The position numbers and the translations under genes were made by a program. A model generated the notes under the pieces. The model saw nothing but the letters and a program-made list of their open reading frames with translations, was not told where the DNA came from and ran no database searches. A DNA stretch of 64,000 nt, from positions 30,618,637 through 30,682,636 of the forward strand of contig AP025062.1 in the NCBI GenBank assembly GCA_036186865.1. Direction: 5' to 3'. This document shows positions 45,051 to 55,778 of the stretch, in pieces. The DNA is from Eustoma russellianum (taxonomy: Eukaryota > Streptophyta > Magnoliopsida > Gentianales > Gentianaceae). The first letter of the stretch is position 1. Each line of letters begins with the position of its first letter.

Positions 45051-45384
45051 TCAAAGGGAATGTAATCATCATTGTACCTTCTTGAGCGTACCTTCTTGCT
45101 TGTGTAGGAGGAGCAAACCGTCTCGCTTCGGTGTGTGGGGGTCGAATGTTATCGTCCTCAACTTCTTCTGGAGGATGGCACCTTGGTTGTGGTGGTGGAA
45201 CGGCCCTGCTTGTTCCTTGCCCATCACTTGTTTTGTAGCTTCGCTCCATGTCTTCCAAGCGATGCTTGATTATCTCATTGTCGTGCATGAGTTTCTTAAG
45301 CATCTCCAGCATTTGTTGTTGAGTATTGTCAACAGTTTCGGCTTCTTTAGACTTGCTAGATGCGGAATGATTGCTGCTGGCCAT
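45051..45384 (-). pseudogene. Family G gag, 5' fragment
   Basis: The minus-strand ATG at 45384 begins MASSNHSASSK, as in the copies at 20975 and 60905. About 100 residues match the copy at 20975 before a missing base at about 45084 shifts the frame. The sequence then stops at the strand switch at 45050. The Gag core, CCHC knuckle and all enzymes are absent. Confidence 0.8.
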
Positions 45385-47088
45385 TGTTCCTAAGGATTTG
45401 AACGAAACACAAAAGGGAAAAGAAAGAAGCAAACTAACACAAAGACAAACAAACGTTAAGGGATTAGTAAAAAAAAATAAGCTATGAACACTCTGCTATT
45501 GATTCTTTTCACTCTCTTACCACTTTGGTTCTTGGATAACCAGAAGTTAAGAAGTCTCAAAGTGATCAATAAGGAAGTGTATTGCCAAGGCTTCTTCGAA
45601 TCACAATGTTCTCCGCTTGTTTCTTTCTTTTTTGCTTTCAAGTTGCACCAATTAGTATCAAGGTAAAATCAATTGAAACGAAAACAAACTTGAACTTTCT
45701 AGTAAGATTCAAAGAAAATAACCAACCAAAGTTGATGTATAAGGCTGAACCAAAGATAAACTAAGGGTTGCCGTGGGCAATCTTTAGTTAATTTTGATTC
45801 TATGCACTTATTATCCACAAAATAGTTCAAGTCATGCAACAATCGAGCAACCAAATGTGTGATTGGTTCAAGAAGATTAGGAGATGGGGAGTAGGGTATA
45901 TTGGGAACGGCAATGTGGGGTAATTTGATATCCAAGGTTTGCAAGTCGTACCAAAAATTTTCCACGCAATGCACAAACGTTTTGCCCTTTTTCTTTTCTC
46001 TTGTTCTTTTGTTTTTCTTTTTCTTCCTTGCTATTTCAATTGAGCAAGGTTCAGATTCTCCTTTTTTTTTGACTAAGGGCAGAATTGGAATTTCACTTGT
46101 TTTGCGCTTAGCACTTGCGTTTTTGGACAGAATAGTGCAATGTATTTAAAATGCAATTCGTATCTTGGACTTGCAACAAAAATGACCTTGGAAAGTGAAG
46201 GAATTGTGGTAGGACCGAATGGGGGTTAGGGTTAGGGTTTTTGATTTAGCGTTTTTTTGAACGTTTTGGGACTTTGGGGAATGGGGTTGTAGGAACGGAA
46301 TGGGTGTTGTAAATGGACTATTTGGGTTGGGAATTGATGATTGGTGTGGTCAATTTGGATATGGGTTGGGTTAGGACAGAATTTGAACAAAATTCAAATT
46401 CTAGGATTAGGGTTTATTTGAATGAATTGGGATCATTAGAATCTGATTGTATTTGGTAAAATTGGTTTGGGGCTTTTTGTTTGGGGTGTAAATAGGGCTA
46501 TTTGGGATCATCTTGGCGAGTTTTAGAGTTGGGTTGGGGTGGGGGTGGTTGGGCCGTGGGGTGTGGGGCTGGTTTTAGGGTTTGGTTGGTGTTGTGAAGA
46601 CAAGCACACGTAGGACTACCAGATTTATAGCATGAAATCAATCACAATGCGAATCATAAGATGCATACAATCATCACCAACTAAAAGCTTCGGTAGCAAC
46701 AAGATGATTTGAAACCGAGGTTGCTTTATAGGACGATGGTTGGAATATTTTGAAGAAGGCTGAATGTAACCTAAAAATGCAACGAACCCTAATTTGTTCA
46801 AGTTTGAATGACTCAAAATCAGATTGTGATGCGAAAAGGAAATAATGGAAATGACACTTGAATGATGAAAAGCAAAATGCAGCAACGTGTAAGGACTCAA
46901 CGCAATNNNNNNNNNNTGCAGCAACGTGTAAGGACTCAACGCAATGTTTTGTTTTTGGACGTTTTTTTTTAATGAAATGCAAGACAAATGGCGTGTAGAG
47001 GGAGGAGTAGAAGAAGGACTCAACTGAAATTGAAATGACTAGACTCAAACGAAAAGGAAATGATAGATAGTGGAATAGAGTAACCTGC
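45385..47088 (-). other. Family G leader, minus strand, nearly complete
   Basis: About 1.7 kb between the PBS and gag, colinear with the plus-strand leader at 59241-60904. It includes a G-rich stretch with two TTAGGG motifs (near 46226-46240), a poly-T run and an assembly gap at 46907-46916. An ORF of 91 codons (45699-45974) has a counterpart in the other leader, but no domain is recognised. Confidence 0.7.
46907..46916. other. Assembly gap (10 N) flanked by a 29-base duplicate
   Basis: The 29 bases at 46878-46906 are repeated exactly at 46917-46945. The homologous leader at about 59390-59420 has one copy and no gap. The gap therefore looks like two overlapping contig ends that were not merged. 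Confidence 0.9.
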
Positions 47089-47100
47089 GCTCTGATACCA
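47089..47100 (-). other. Family G primer-binding site, minus strand
   Basis: Reverse complement of TGGTATCAGAGC, three bases from the LTR end at 47104. Confidence 0.88.
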
Positions 47101-47778
47101 ATTTGATGCGTGCAACTCGTGGGCTCCAACGATTCCACCTTCCAAACGTCATTCACAAAGGGTTAGGCACAAGGAAGAAGACTTCCCCTTGCTTCCTTAG
47201 TGATTAAAAACGTGTGGATTAAACGAATGAGCAAGACCAACACTTCAAGATGGTCGTTGATCAGGCAAACCAAAAACGGCCCTCCTGGACGGCACCTTTA
47301 AGCAATGGCAACACCTTCAATATGCTCAACTTTGAAGGATCTTAACCTAGGTTTTTAATGCAAAACCAAGAAAACAAAGCATCACACAAATTGAATGAAA
47401 TATCAAGAATTGTTATTCATCAAAAGGTGCGTTTACAACCAGCCAAAGGGGTCTATTTATAGGCCTAAGAAACGTCCCCCTTTAGCTTGAAATGGCTAGA
47501 GATAATTCAAATAAAGCTATCTAACAAATGTTTAAATTTGAACTTTGCTTGAAAATTAAAACTAAGATAATTCTAGCTAAAACTTGAAATGCTTGGAAGT
47601 TGTTATCTTCAATGTATCTAGCAGCTTATGGCGTCTTGGAGGAGTTGTTTGATGAGTAGTATGCGCTTGGATTTGAGTTCACAAGATGGCTGAAGTTTGA
47701 ATTCAAGTGGAGTTTGAATTTGACTTCAATCTTGAATTCAATTTTGCATTGTGATCTTATCTTCCTTATTCTTCAAAA

Positions 47779-49948
47779 TGTTGGACCTGTATAGCACCAC
47801 TAGAGGGGGGGGGGTGAATAGTGGGTTAGCGGAAATTACACTACAATTACCTTCAAAAACTTGTTTGAAGACCCCTTTGCCTCTTTAGCCTCAGATTCTG
47901 GAATTTCCAGAAACAGTTCACTGTTTTGAGCGCTTTGGTTGAACCACTTATACACCTGTGCAAGCTCTCAAACTTACAAAGCCAAAGGAAGAAGCTTTTC
48001 ACCAACTTCTTCAAGAGACTTCACCAAAACAAACAGCAACTAGTTTGTTTCACCTTTGCACCTTTGCACCTTTTGCTCACCTCTAAGGAGTAAGCTTTAT
48101 ACACCAGCTTCTCCCTTACAATATGTCGTTTAAAAGGTGTTGAAATGACAAGAAATGAAGAACTATACAATCATAAAGCTTGCTGCAAATGTGTTCTTCA
48201 ATATAGAAGAGTAGAAGAGAAGAATGGAGACAAAGAGCTGAATGTCTTGCTTGCTTTTCTTTTGTTTTTCGTTGGTGCACTTTTACTCTTCACCTTTGAA
48301 GCTATTTATAGCCAAGAGGACAGCCTAAAGGCTCCTCTAAGAGACGTTGGAGCTGGTTGAGAATGGAGAGATTTCAGCACTTTTCTAGCTATCCAAATGA
48401 AACTTATCTTTTGTTGCTTTGAATTGGTCTTCAAACTGAACTTTTATCCTCCATCTTATCCCATTATAAACGTTGGAATGAGGTGGAAAATGACTTCATT
48501 TGAACGTTTAAAAGGCAGCTCCAATCAGCAATGTCCATGTGTAAATAACTTGCCATGTGTGCAGCTGAATTGGCATGTGTTTTGAACAAATTTGGCTCCT
48601 CATTTTGAATGTCAAATAAACGTTGGAATGGCTAGAATCAAGGCATTGGAGAATAGTTCAAAGATAGATAGAAATCAGCCAAGCCTTTGAGTTTGAATTG
48701 GTCTCCAATATAGCCGTTGCATCTTTCTTGGTTGAGAGATTTTTGCTTCAACTTTGCTACATTGTAGGACTTGCTTTTTTGTCACTCATCATAATCTGAA
48801 TTTTGACCATATAGCATACGAAATTTTGCTCCATTTTTGAGCCAAAATAGCCGTTGTAATATATGCAAGAATAGCCATTTGAAATCAGCACCAAAATAGG
48901 ATTTCTTTCAACTTGCTTTGACTTGTTCAAAATCTGAACGTTTGTATGCCAATATCCATGTGTATTTGTGAGCCAATATCCGTGTGCACACATATAATAT
49001 ATAGTCATTTATGTCTTCAACATGTAGCATAGAATACCATATGAAGAATGCCAAGAATTCCAAGAAAACCATAGATGTGATAACCATAATATAAGAATTC
49101 CATTTGAGATACCATGCTGCCCATTTCCATAAATATAGGGCACGTACCATATGTGACATAAACACATATAAACATCATATAAACAATATATAACACGTTA
49201 GAAGATCCATTGGCAAGTGAAGAGACCAGAATACCCCTTAGCACAAAAATAGGAATTTTGTCCTAGGATGAACCTAGACATGGTGCTGCTCCAGATTCAT
49301 TTTTGCCATGATGTGACATGACTTATAAATGTGTCATATGATCATATAAATCCGTTGGAAGAAGACCAAATAAGAATGAGAAGTCCAAATGGTGAAATTA
49401 CCAAAATAACCCTTATATAGGTCAATAAGCTTCACCACCGTGTCAAGTCAGTTTTTATCCGTGTCAAGCATGCTTTTCCTCAGCCAATTAGATTCTAAAT
49501 TGAATAAGGATCATGTGGGCTTTTGAATCACTCAATTTGGAGTTCATTTGCCCAAGATATGAACCAAAACCTGCAATAGGATACTAAACCGAGCAATTTG
49601 CCTTATATTGTAAGTCATGTGACTTCAAGGCTTGGTTAGATCATATAATTAACATGTATTGACATATATATCATCTAAGATCAGTTTGAACATGTCTTGA
49701 TTTAGACATGTGATTGAATTGGCCAAGTTCAATCTCATGATCTTAATCAAACTTGTTCAATCTTGATTCATTCAATCAATTTCACATTTAGCTCATAATT
49801 TCTAGCTCATAAATTCAATCTCATGCACACATATACTTTAAACGTTATACACACATACATGCTCACATATGCATTTTGCAATATATCACAACAATCTACA
49901 TGCTCACATATGCATTTTGCAATCATTCAAACATGATATATCACAACA
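47779..49948 (-). repeat. C3 3' LTR (2170 bp)
   Basis: Bounded by TGTTGGACC (plus-strand reading of the LTR end) and ...CACAACA. The TATA box (minus strand) is at 48302-48310. Relative to C1, roughly 0.4 kb is deleted at about 47975-47980. Confidence 0.92.
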
Positions 49949-50178
49949 ATCTCCCCCTTTTGATGATTTGCAAAATTACCCCACATATGTGTATATTAAG
50001 CATCTAAATCAAGTATAAGCTTCTCTTTAAATCAAGTTAAGCTGCTCCCCCTTAATGTGTTATCATTAAGCTGCTCCCCCTTAATGTGTTATCTCCCCCT
50101 TAACATGATATACATATATCTCTCCCCCTTAATTTTGTAAATTATGCAAAAGACTGAACTATGTGCACGGTGTAGTAG
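49949..50178 (-). other. C3 3' region with five polypurine tracts
   Basis: On the plus strand the tracts appear as CTCCCCCTTAA-type pyrimidine runs near 50045, 50074, 50093 and 50121, plus the LTR-adjacent tract at 49949-49962. No env-like ORF is present. Confidence 0.8.
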
Positions 50179-53100
50179 TCAGGTGTGAGCAATTAATCCA
50201 AGTCTTGCACGTAAATGCTCAAAGATAGCTTGAGTAAGGGGTTTAGTGAATATGTCAGCTACTTGTTGATCAGTTCTAACATGTTCAATGTGTATATGTC
50301 CAAGAGTAACATGATCACGGAGAAAATGATAACGTACTTCTATATGCTTTGCCTTAGAGTGTAGTACAGGGTTTTTAGACAAATTTATAGCACTTGTACT
50401 ATCACAATAGATGGGGATATTATTTACTTGTATTTCAAAGTCTGAAAGTTGTTGTTTAATCCATAATAGTTGAGTACAACATAGACTTAAAGCCATATAT
50501 TCTGCTTCAGTAGTAGAAAGTGCGACACTAGATTGTTTCTTTGAAAACCAAGATATTAGTGAGTTTCCTAGGAATTGACATGTTCCACTAGTGCTCTTTC
50601 TATCTACTCTACATCCACCATAATCTGCATCTGAATATGCATGTAGACTTAGACTAGATTGTCTATCATACCATAAGCCTAATGTTGGTGTATGTTGAAG
50701 ATATCTAAATATTCTTTTTACAGCTTTAAAGTGTGACAACTTAGGCATACTTTGAAATCTTGCACACATACATACTGCAAACATAATATCAGGTCTACTA
50801 GCAGTTAGATATAGCAATGAACCAATCATAGACCTATATAGTTTTTCATCAAATGCAACACCATTTTCATCTTTGTCTAATTTTGTTGAAGTACACATTG
50901 GTGTTGGAGATGGTTTCAAGTTTTCAAAGTTGAATTTCTTTATCATATCTCTTATGTATTTGGCTTGATTGATATGTATACCACTTGATGTTTGTTTTAT
51001 TTGCAAGCCTAAGAAATAGTTTAATTCACCAACCATAGACATTTCAAACTCAGACTTCATACAATCTTCAAAGTCTTTTACTAAGTTAGGATTAGTTGAA
51101 CCAAAGATTATGTCATCTACATATATTTGTATTACAAGCAAATCTTTGTCTTTCTTTTTCAAGAATAAGGTACTATCTATGGTTCCTCTTTGAAAGTTGT
51201 TACTTAGTAAAAAGTTGGCAAATCGTTCATACCATGCACGGGGGGCTTGTTTCAAACCATATAAGGCTTTCTTAAGTTTATATACATGATTAGGGTTCTT
51301 TGGATCTTCAAAGCCTGGTGGTTGTTTAACAAAAACTTCTTCTTGGATATAGCCATTTAAGAATGCACTCTTAACATCCATTTGGAATAATTTGATGTTA
51401 TTATAACATGCAAAAGCTAATAAGAGGCGTATGGATTCTAATCTTGCTACGGGGGCAAATGTTTCATCGTAATCAATACCCTCTTCTTGATTATATCCTT
51501 GAGCTACAAGTCTTGCTTTATTTCTTACTACAACCCCTTGTTCATTCATTTTGTTCCTAAACACCCATTTAGTTCCAATGATTGATTTATCCTCGGGTTT
51601 AGGTACTAAATCCCACACATTGTTTCTTTCAAATTGGTTTAACTCTTCATGCATTGCATCTATCCAATATGCATCGTTTAAGGCATCATTCACATTCTTA
51701 GGTTCAATTTGGGATATAAGTGCATGCCATTGATCATATTCATTAGGATCTATTTGCCTACGTGTTCTAACCCCTTGATTTACATCTCCTATGATAAGTT
51801 CTTGAGGATGCTTTTGTTTATCTCTTATTTGCCACCAATTACTTGGTTGTGCATCTTCAATAGGTTCATGATGTTCAATAGGTTGGTTAGGCACATTTTC
51901 TTCATTATGTTCTTGTGTAGGGGGAGTTTGAACTTCATGCATTTCAAGAGTTTGATTTGGTGTTTCAATTTGATCATTTGTAGGTGGTAGGATAAGTTCA
52001 TCTTCATCATGAAGTAGTTGTTCATTTGGTACATAGATTTCATGTTGATTACTTGTTTGGAGATATGCATTTTCATTGAACTTCACATGTATAGATTCAA
52101 CTATCTTTCTTGTTTGTGCATTATAACATCTATATGCTTTAGAGTTCATTGAATATCCCACAAATATATGTTCATCAGACTTAGGATCAAACTTATCTAA
52201 GTTATCTTTTGTGTTCAATACAAAGCATTTACAACCAAAGACTTTTAGATAGTTTACTTTTGGGAGTCGTCCATTTAAGATTTCATATGGTGTTTTGTTC
52301 AATTTCTTTCTTATTGATAGTCTGTTGATCATATAACTTGAAGTGTTTACTGCTTCAGCCCATAAGAATTTAGGTACTTTGTTTTCTACCATCATTGTTC
52401 TTGCTACTTCTTGAATAGTCCTATTCTTTCTTTCAACTATACCATTAAGTTGAGGAGTTCTTGGTGGGGAGAATTCATGTTTTATACCCTTTTCATTACA
52501 GAATTTGATTAATTCACTATTTTTAAACTCACCACCTCTATCACTCCTTATCTTAATAACATGTGATTCATGTTCATTTTCAAGTTGTCTAATTAGATTA
52601 GCTATAGATGATGCACTTTCATCTTTTGAAGCAAGAAACAATGTCCAAGTATATCTTGAGAAATCATCAACTATTACACATACATAATAACTTCCACCTA
52701 AGCTTCTTGTTCTACATGGACCAAATAAGTCTATATGCAAGAGTTCTAGTATTCTTGATGTTGTGACCTTGGTTTTAGGCTTAAGGGATTCTCTAACATG
52801 TTTGCCTTTGATACAAGATTCACATAGTTGAAAATCATTCAAGTTAAGTTTAGGCAATCCTTTAACAAGACTTTTAGCGTGTAGTTTTTCTAAGGTTGAT
52901 ATACCAATGTGTCCTAAACGTCTATGCCAAAGATTGGGTTCAGATTCATGTGAAACAAGACATTTTGTGTTACTACTTAGCATATCATCCATGTTAAGCA
53001 CATATATGTTTCCTTCACGTTTTCCTTTTAACACAACTTGATTGTTTTTATCCAATATCTTACAAGAAGTGGAGGAGAAGAGAACATTCAAGTTGTTGTC

Positions 53101-53391
53101 ACATAGTTGAGAAACACTTAAAAGCTCAAAGGTTAAGTTACTTACAAGTAGGACGTTTTTGATCTCAAACTTGTTTGGATCACCAACCTTGCCTTTGCCA
53201 ATTATTTGGCCTTGGTTGTTGTCTCCAAAGGTAACTTTGCCACCTTTTGCAACGTTCTTAAGTGTGCTAAACAAATTTTTGTTGCTCGTCATATGTCTTG
53301 AGCAACCACTATCAACTATCCAATTGGTTTTGTTCTTTTCATCTTCTTTGTTGTTATAACCAGCCACTTGTCTTTCTTTGATGTTATGTAC
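50179..53391 (-). CDS. pol: Sirevirus C3 Pol polyprotein (intact, 1070 codons)
   Basis: This polyprotein supplies protease, integrase, reverse transcriptase and RNase H for the element. Codons run from just after the UAG at 53394-53392. The protease has DSG at 27-29, the GAG-pre-integrase zinc region lies at ~155-200, and the integrase core has D221, D284 and E320 (LHIDLFGP, SDRGGEF, GIVERKNRT). RT (WDLVPKP to ~830) has MDVKSAFLNG at ~670 and YVDD at 757-760. RNase H has D921, E962 and D997. All catalytic residues are present and the conserved QPPGF is intact. The first ATG is codon 34, after the DSG, and upstream codons are non-ATG. Synthesis as a Gag-Pol fusion is likely, by splicing or recoding. 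Length and order fit Ty1/copia. Confidence 0.93.
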   Translation of the reverse strand, partial: VHNIKERQVAGYNNKEDEKNKTNWIVDSGCSRHMTSNKNLFSTLKNVAKGGKVTFGDNNQGQIIGKGKVGDPNKFEIKNVLLVSNLTFELLSVSQLCDNNLNVLFSSTSCKILDKNNQVVLKGKREGNIYVLNMDDMLSSNTKCLVSHESEPNLWHRRLGHIGISTLEKLHAKSLVKGLPKLNLNDFQLCESCIKGKHVRESLKPKTKVTTSRILELLHIDLFGPCRTRSLGGSYYVCVIVDDFSRYTWTLFLASKDESASSIANLIRQLENEHESHVIKIRSDRGGEFKNSELIKFCNEKGIKHEFSPPRTPQLNGIVERKNRTIQEVARTMMVENKVPKFLWAEAVNTSSYMINRLSIRKKLNKTPYEILNGRLPKVNYLKVFGCKCFVLNTKDNLDKFDPKSDEHIFVGYSMNSKAYRCYNAQTRKIVESIHVKFNENAYLQTSNQHEIYVPNEQLLHDEDELILPPTNDQIETPNQTLEMHEVQTPPTQEHNEENVPNQPIEHHEPIEDAQPSNWWQIRDKQKHPQELIIGDVNQGVRTRRQIDPNEYDQWHALISQIEPKNVNDALNDAYWIDAMHEELNQFERNNVWDLVPKPEDKSIIGTKWVFRNKMNEQGVVVRNKARLVAQGYNQEEGIDYDETFAPVARLESIRLLLAFACYNNIKLFQMDVKSAFLNGYIQEEVFVKQPPGFEDPKNPNHVYKLKKALYGLKQAPRAWYERFANFLLSNNFQRGTIDSTLFLKKKDKDLLVIQIYVDDIIFGSTNPNLVKDFEDCMKSEFEMSMVGELNYFLGLQIKQTSSGIHINQAKYIRDMIKKFNFENLKPSPTPMCTSTKLDKDENGVAFDEKLYRSMIGSLLYLTASRPDIMFAVCMCARFQSMPKLSHFKAVKRIFRYLQHTPTLGLWYDRQSSLSLHAYSDADYGGCRVDRKSTSGTCQFLGNSLISWFSKKQSSVALSTTEAEYMALSLCCTQLLWIKQQLSDFEIQVNNIPIYCDSTSAINLSKNPVLHSKAKHIEVRYHFLRDHVTLGHIHIEHVRTDQQVADIFTKPLTQAIFEHLRARLGLIAHT

Positions 53392-53483
53392 CTACAAATG
53401 TAAATAACAACTTAGGTACCCTTTGATTTTGGGTCCTTTCAAGGTTAGACAAGTTAAGTTCATGTTAGTGTACCTTTAGGTAC
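53392..53483 (-). other. Putative 92-base gag-pol intron in C3
   Basis: Minus-strand GTACCT...TTTGTAG, colinear with the segments in C1 and C2. Excision would fuse gag to pol in frame and remove both intervening stops. This is a hypothesis only. Confidence 0.4.
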
Positions 53484-55592
53484 CCAAACTTGAACAACCT
53501 TTCTTGGTTTTGAAATGTTAAAATCATGTTGCATATAATGAACAAATAGTGGATTTTGATACATAGAATATGATGGAAAAGGGGCTGCACATTTATGTCT
53601 AGTTGAATAAGCATTGTAAGTACTATATGCATTTGAATGTTGCCATGTATATGAGTTATATCTTGGCCGTGTATAAGCATTGAATTTAGGCCGTGTATAT
53701 GCAAGATGTTGTGTGTGTCTAGGCCGTGTGTTGTAAACTGATTTAGGCCGAGAGTATGTCATGTTCTTCACATAAGCATGTTGTTGCATATAAGGCATAA
53801 CTTGAGCAGATTTCATACTACTTTGTTTAGGCATTCTTGTATACATGTAAGCATGGTTTCTAGGTGTATTTACCTTCCTATATGTTGATGCATTTTGCAA
53901 TCTTTGTGATGAAGGTGGTGTGGGCAGAATAGGTTCATTTCTAAATGCATTTGGCCTATATTTGGTTGAAGATGATACAAATGTTGTTTCCTTAGGTGTG
54001 TATTCAGCTTCTTTAACATATCCAAGACCTTGTTTGTCATTTCCATGCTTTTGAGATGCAATAAGAGTGTCTAACATGTTGGAGCCATTCTTAAATTGTT
54101 CTAAAGATTTGTTCAAGTCTAGGTTGCATGCTTTTAATGATTCAAATTCAGTTTGTATTTCATGTAATTTAGACTTTAAAACGTTGTAATCAACACATTG
54201 CACACATTGCACATTTTCATGTTTGTTCTTAAGTTCCTTAATCTGATTTTGCATTGAACTAATAGTGTTAGATGATTCAAGTTGAAGAACTTCTAGTTGA
54301 GAAGTTAGATTCAAGTTAGACGTCTCCAACTTGTTCTTCTCCTCAACTATTCTTTTCTTCTCCTTGGATAGCTTCTTATATCTATCATGCAACTTTTCTA
54401 ATTCATCCAACAATTCATCTTGAGTAAAATCACATTCGGAGTCAGAATCGAATGTTACCTCATTTGTAGACTTTGAAGCCAAACATGTTTGTGCAACTTC
54501 AGGTTCTTCCTCGGATTCGGATGAAGATGTGTCATCCCAAGTGCTTGCCTTAAGAGCTTTCTTCCTCCTTTGCTTAGGTTCTACTCTAGTTTGTGTCCTT
54601 GTCTTTTCATCCATGTCACGGTTTTTGTTCTTGTTTGGACAATCATATGAGATGTGTCCTTGTTTGCCACATTCATAACACTTAAGTTCTTTATCATACC
54701 ATTTACCATCTTGTTTGTTAGATTTCACATTGATAGGGGCAGCTGATTTTGCTTGTCTTTTAGTTGGTCTTTTCTTGAAAAACTTCCTTAAACGCCTAGC
54801 TAACAACATTATGTCTTCTTCATCACTTTCATCATCACTTTCATACTCGGCTTGATTAGATGATTCGGGTTCATTTGTTACAAATGCAAGTGATTTAGAC
54901 TTGTTACTAGTTTCAGCCTTTCTTATATTCAACTTGTTTTCATAAACTTTTAAAGAACCTATCAATTCATCAAGTTTTATTTGAGAAAGATCTTTGCTTT
55001 CTTCAATGGCACTAACTTTGGCATCCCATTCAATTGGCAAACTTCTCAAAACTTTTTGCACTTTTTCTTTCATCAAAAACGTTTTACCAAGGGATTCAAG
55101 TGAGTTGTATAAGTTTGTAAGCCTTAAATCCATATCAACAATTGATTCATTAGGCAGTAAATGAAATGTTTCAAGTGTAGTCATTAACATGTTAATCTTT
55201 GATTCCTTTACTTGATTAGTTCCTTCATGCTTCATTTCAAGACATTTCCACATATCCTTTGCACTTAAACATGAAGAGACATAGGCAGATTCACTCCTAC
55301 TTAAACCATTCAACAATAATTGCATTGCTTTAGCATTAAGACTCATTTTCTTTTTATCTTCATCACTCCAATCTTTTCTATATTTCTCAACTTCTTGTGA
55401 TAAGCCATCAATTATAACATGCTTAGTAGGCACATAAGGTCCATCTTCAATGATAGACCACAAGTCTATATCAATAGCCATTAAGAACAATTTCATCCTA
55501 AGTTTCCAATGACTAAAGTTTTCTCCATCAAAAAGAGGTGGTCTTTGTGTGGACATGCCTTCTAATTCTATTTTCATGTGTGACTTAGACAT
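53460..55592 (-). CDS. gag: Sirevirus C3 Gag polyprotein (intact, 710 aa)
   Basis: Nearly identical to C1 Gag: an N-terminal UBN2-like Gag domain (residues ~1-230), a basic stretch, CCHC knuckle CYECGKQGHISYDC near residue 305, an acidic Ser/Glu patch, a coiled coil (~390-470) and a C-terminal Tyr/Arg repeat region ending VWVPKGTLT. Two residues are missing near position 550 relative to C1. The ATG at 55592 lies 186 bases after the 5' LTR, as in C1 and C2. The stop overlaps an ATG of the pol frame (ATGA). With intact Pol just downstream and in a different frame, this copy has everything expected for particle formation. Confidence 0.93.
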   Translation of the reverse strand: MSKSHMKIELEGMSTQRPPLFDGENFSHWKLRMKLFLMAIDIDLWSIIEDGPYVPTKHVIIDGLSQEVEKYRKDWSDEDKKKMSLNAKAMQLLLNGLSRSESAYVSSCLSAKDMWKCLEMKHEGTNQVKESKINMLMTTLETFHLLPNESIVDMDLRLTNLYNSLESLGKTFLMKEKVQKVLRSLPIEWDAKVSAIEESKDLSQIKLDELIGSLKVYENKLNIRKAETSNKSKSLAFVTNEPESSNQAEYESDDESDEEDIMLLARRLRKFFKKRPTKRQAKSAAPINVKSNKQDGKWYDKELKCYECGKQGHISYDCPNKNKNRDMDEKTRTQTRVEPKQRRKKALKASTWDDTSSSESEEEPEVAQTCLASKSTNEVTFDSDSECDFTQDELLDELEKLHDRYKKLSKEKKRIVEEKNKLETSNLNLTSQLEVLQLESSNTISSMQNQIKELKNKHENVQCVQCVDYNVLKSKLHEIQTEFESLKACNLDLNKSLEQFKNGSNMLDTLIASQKHGNDKQGLGYVKEAEYTPKETTFVSSSTKYRPNAFRNEPILPTPPSSQRLQNASTYRKVNTPRNHAYMYTRMPKQSSMKSAQVMPYMQQHAYVKNMTYSRPKSVYNTRPRHTQHLAYTRPKFNAYTRPRYNSYTWQHSNAYSTYNAYSTRHKCAAPFPSYSMYQNPLFVHYMQHDFNISKPRKVVQVWVPKGTLT

Positions 55593-55764
55593 GCTTCTTA
55601 GTGTGTGAGAAAACGTTTAAAACACTTATAAGAAGGAAAGAAAGTGTCACCTTGTTGTAGATACCAAATATGAAGAATATAAGACAACCAGAAAATTTCC
55701 AGCAACTTTGCAACTTGGAGTGTAAACTGTTTTCAGCTCAAATAAGAATATGGTGCTCAACCTT

Positions 55765-55776
55765 GCTCTGATACCA
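55765..55776 (-). other. C3 primer-binding site
   Basis: Reverse complement of TGGTATCAGAGC, two bases from the 5' LTR. Confidence 0.9.
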
Positions 55777-55778
55777 CT

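Noticed and set aside
46220..46245. Telomere repeat tract
   Set aside because: Only two adjacent TTAGGG-type units occur, inside a retrotransposon leader that recurs in inverse orientation at about 60055. It is not a telomere.
46625..47156. Minus-strand ORFs of 132 and 160 codons spanning 46907-46916
   Set aside because: They cross an N gap with a duplicated flank, so the reading is an assembly artefact.
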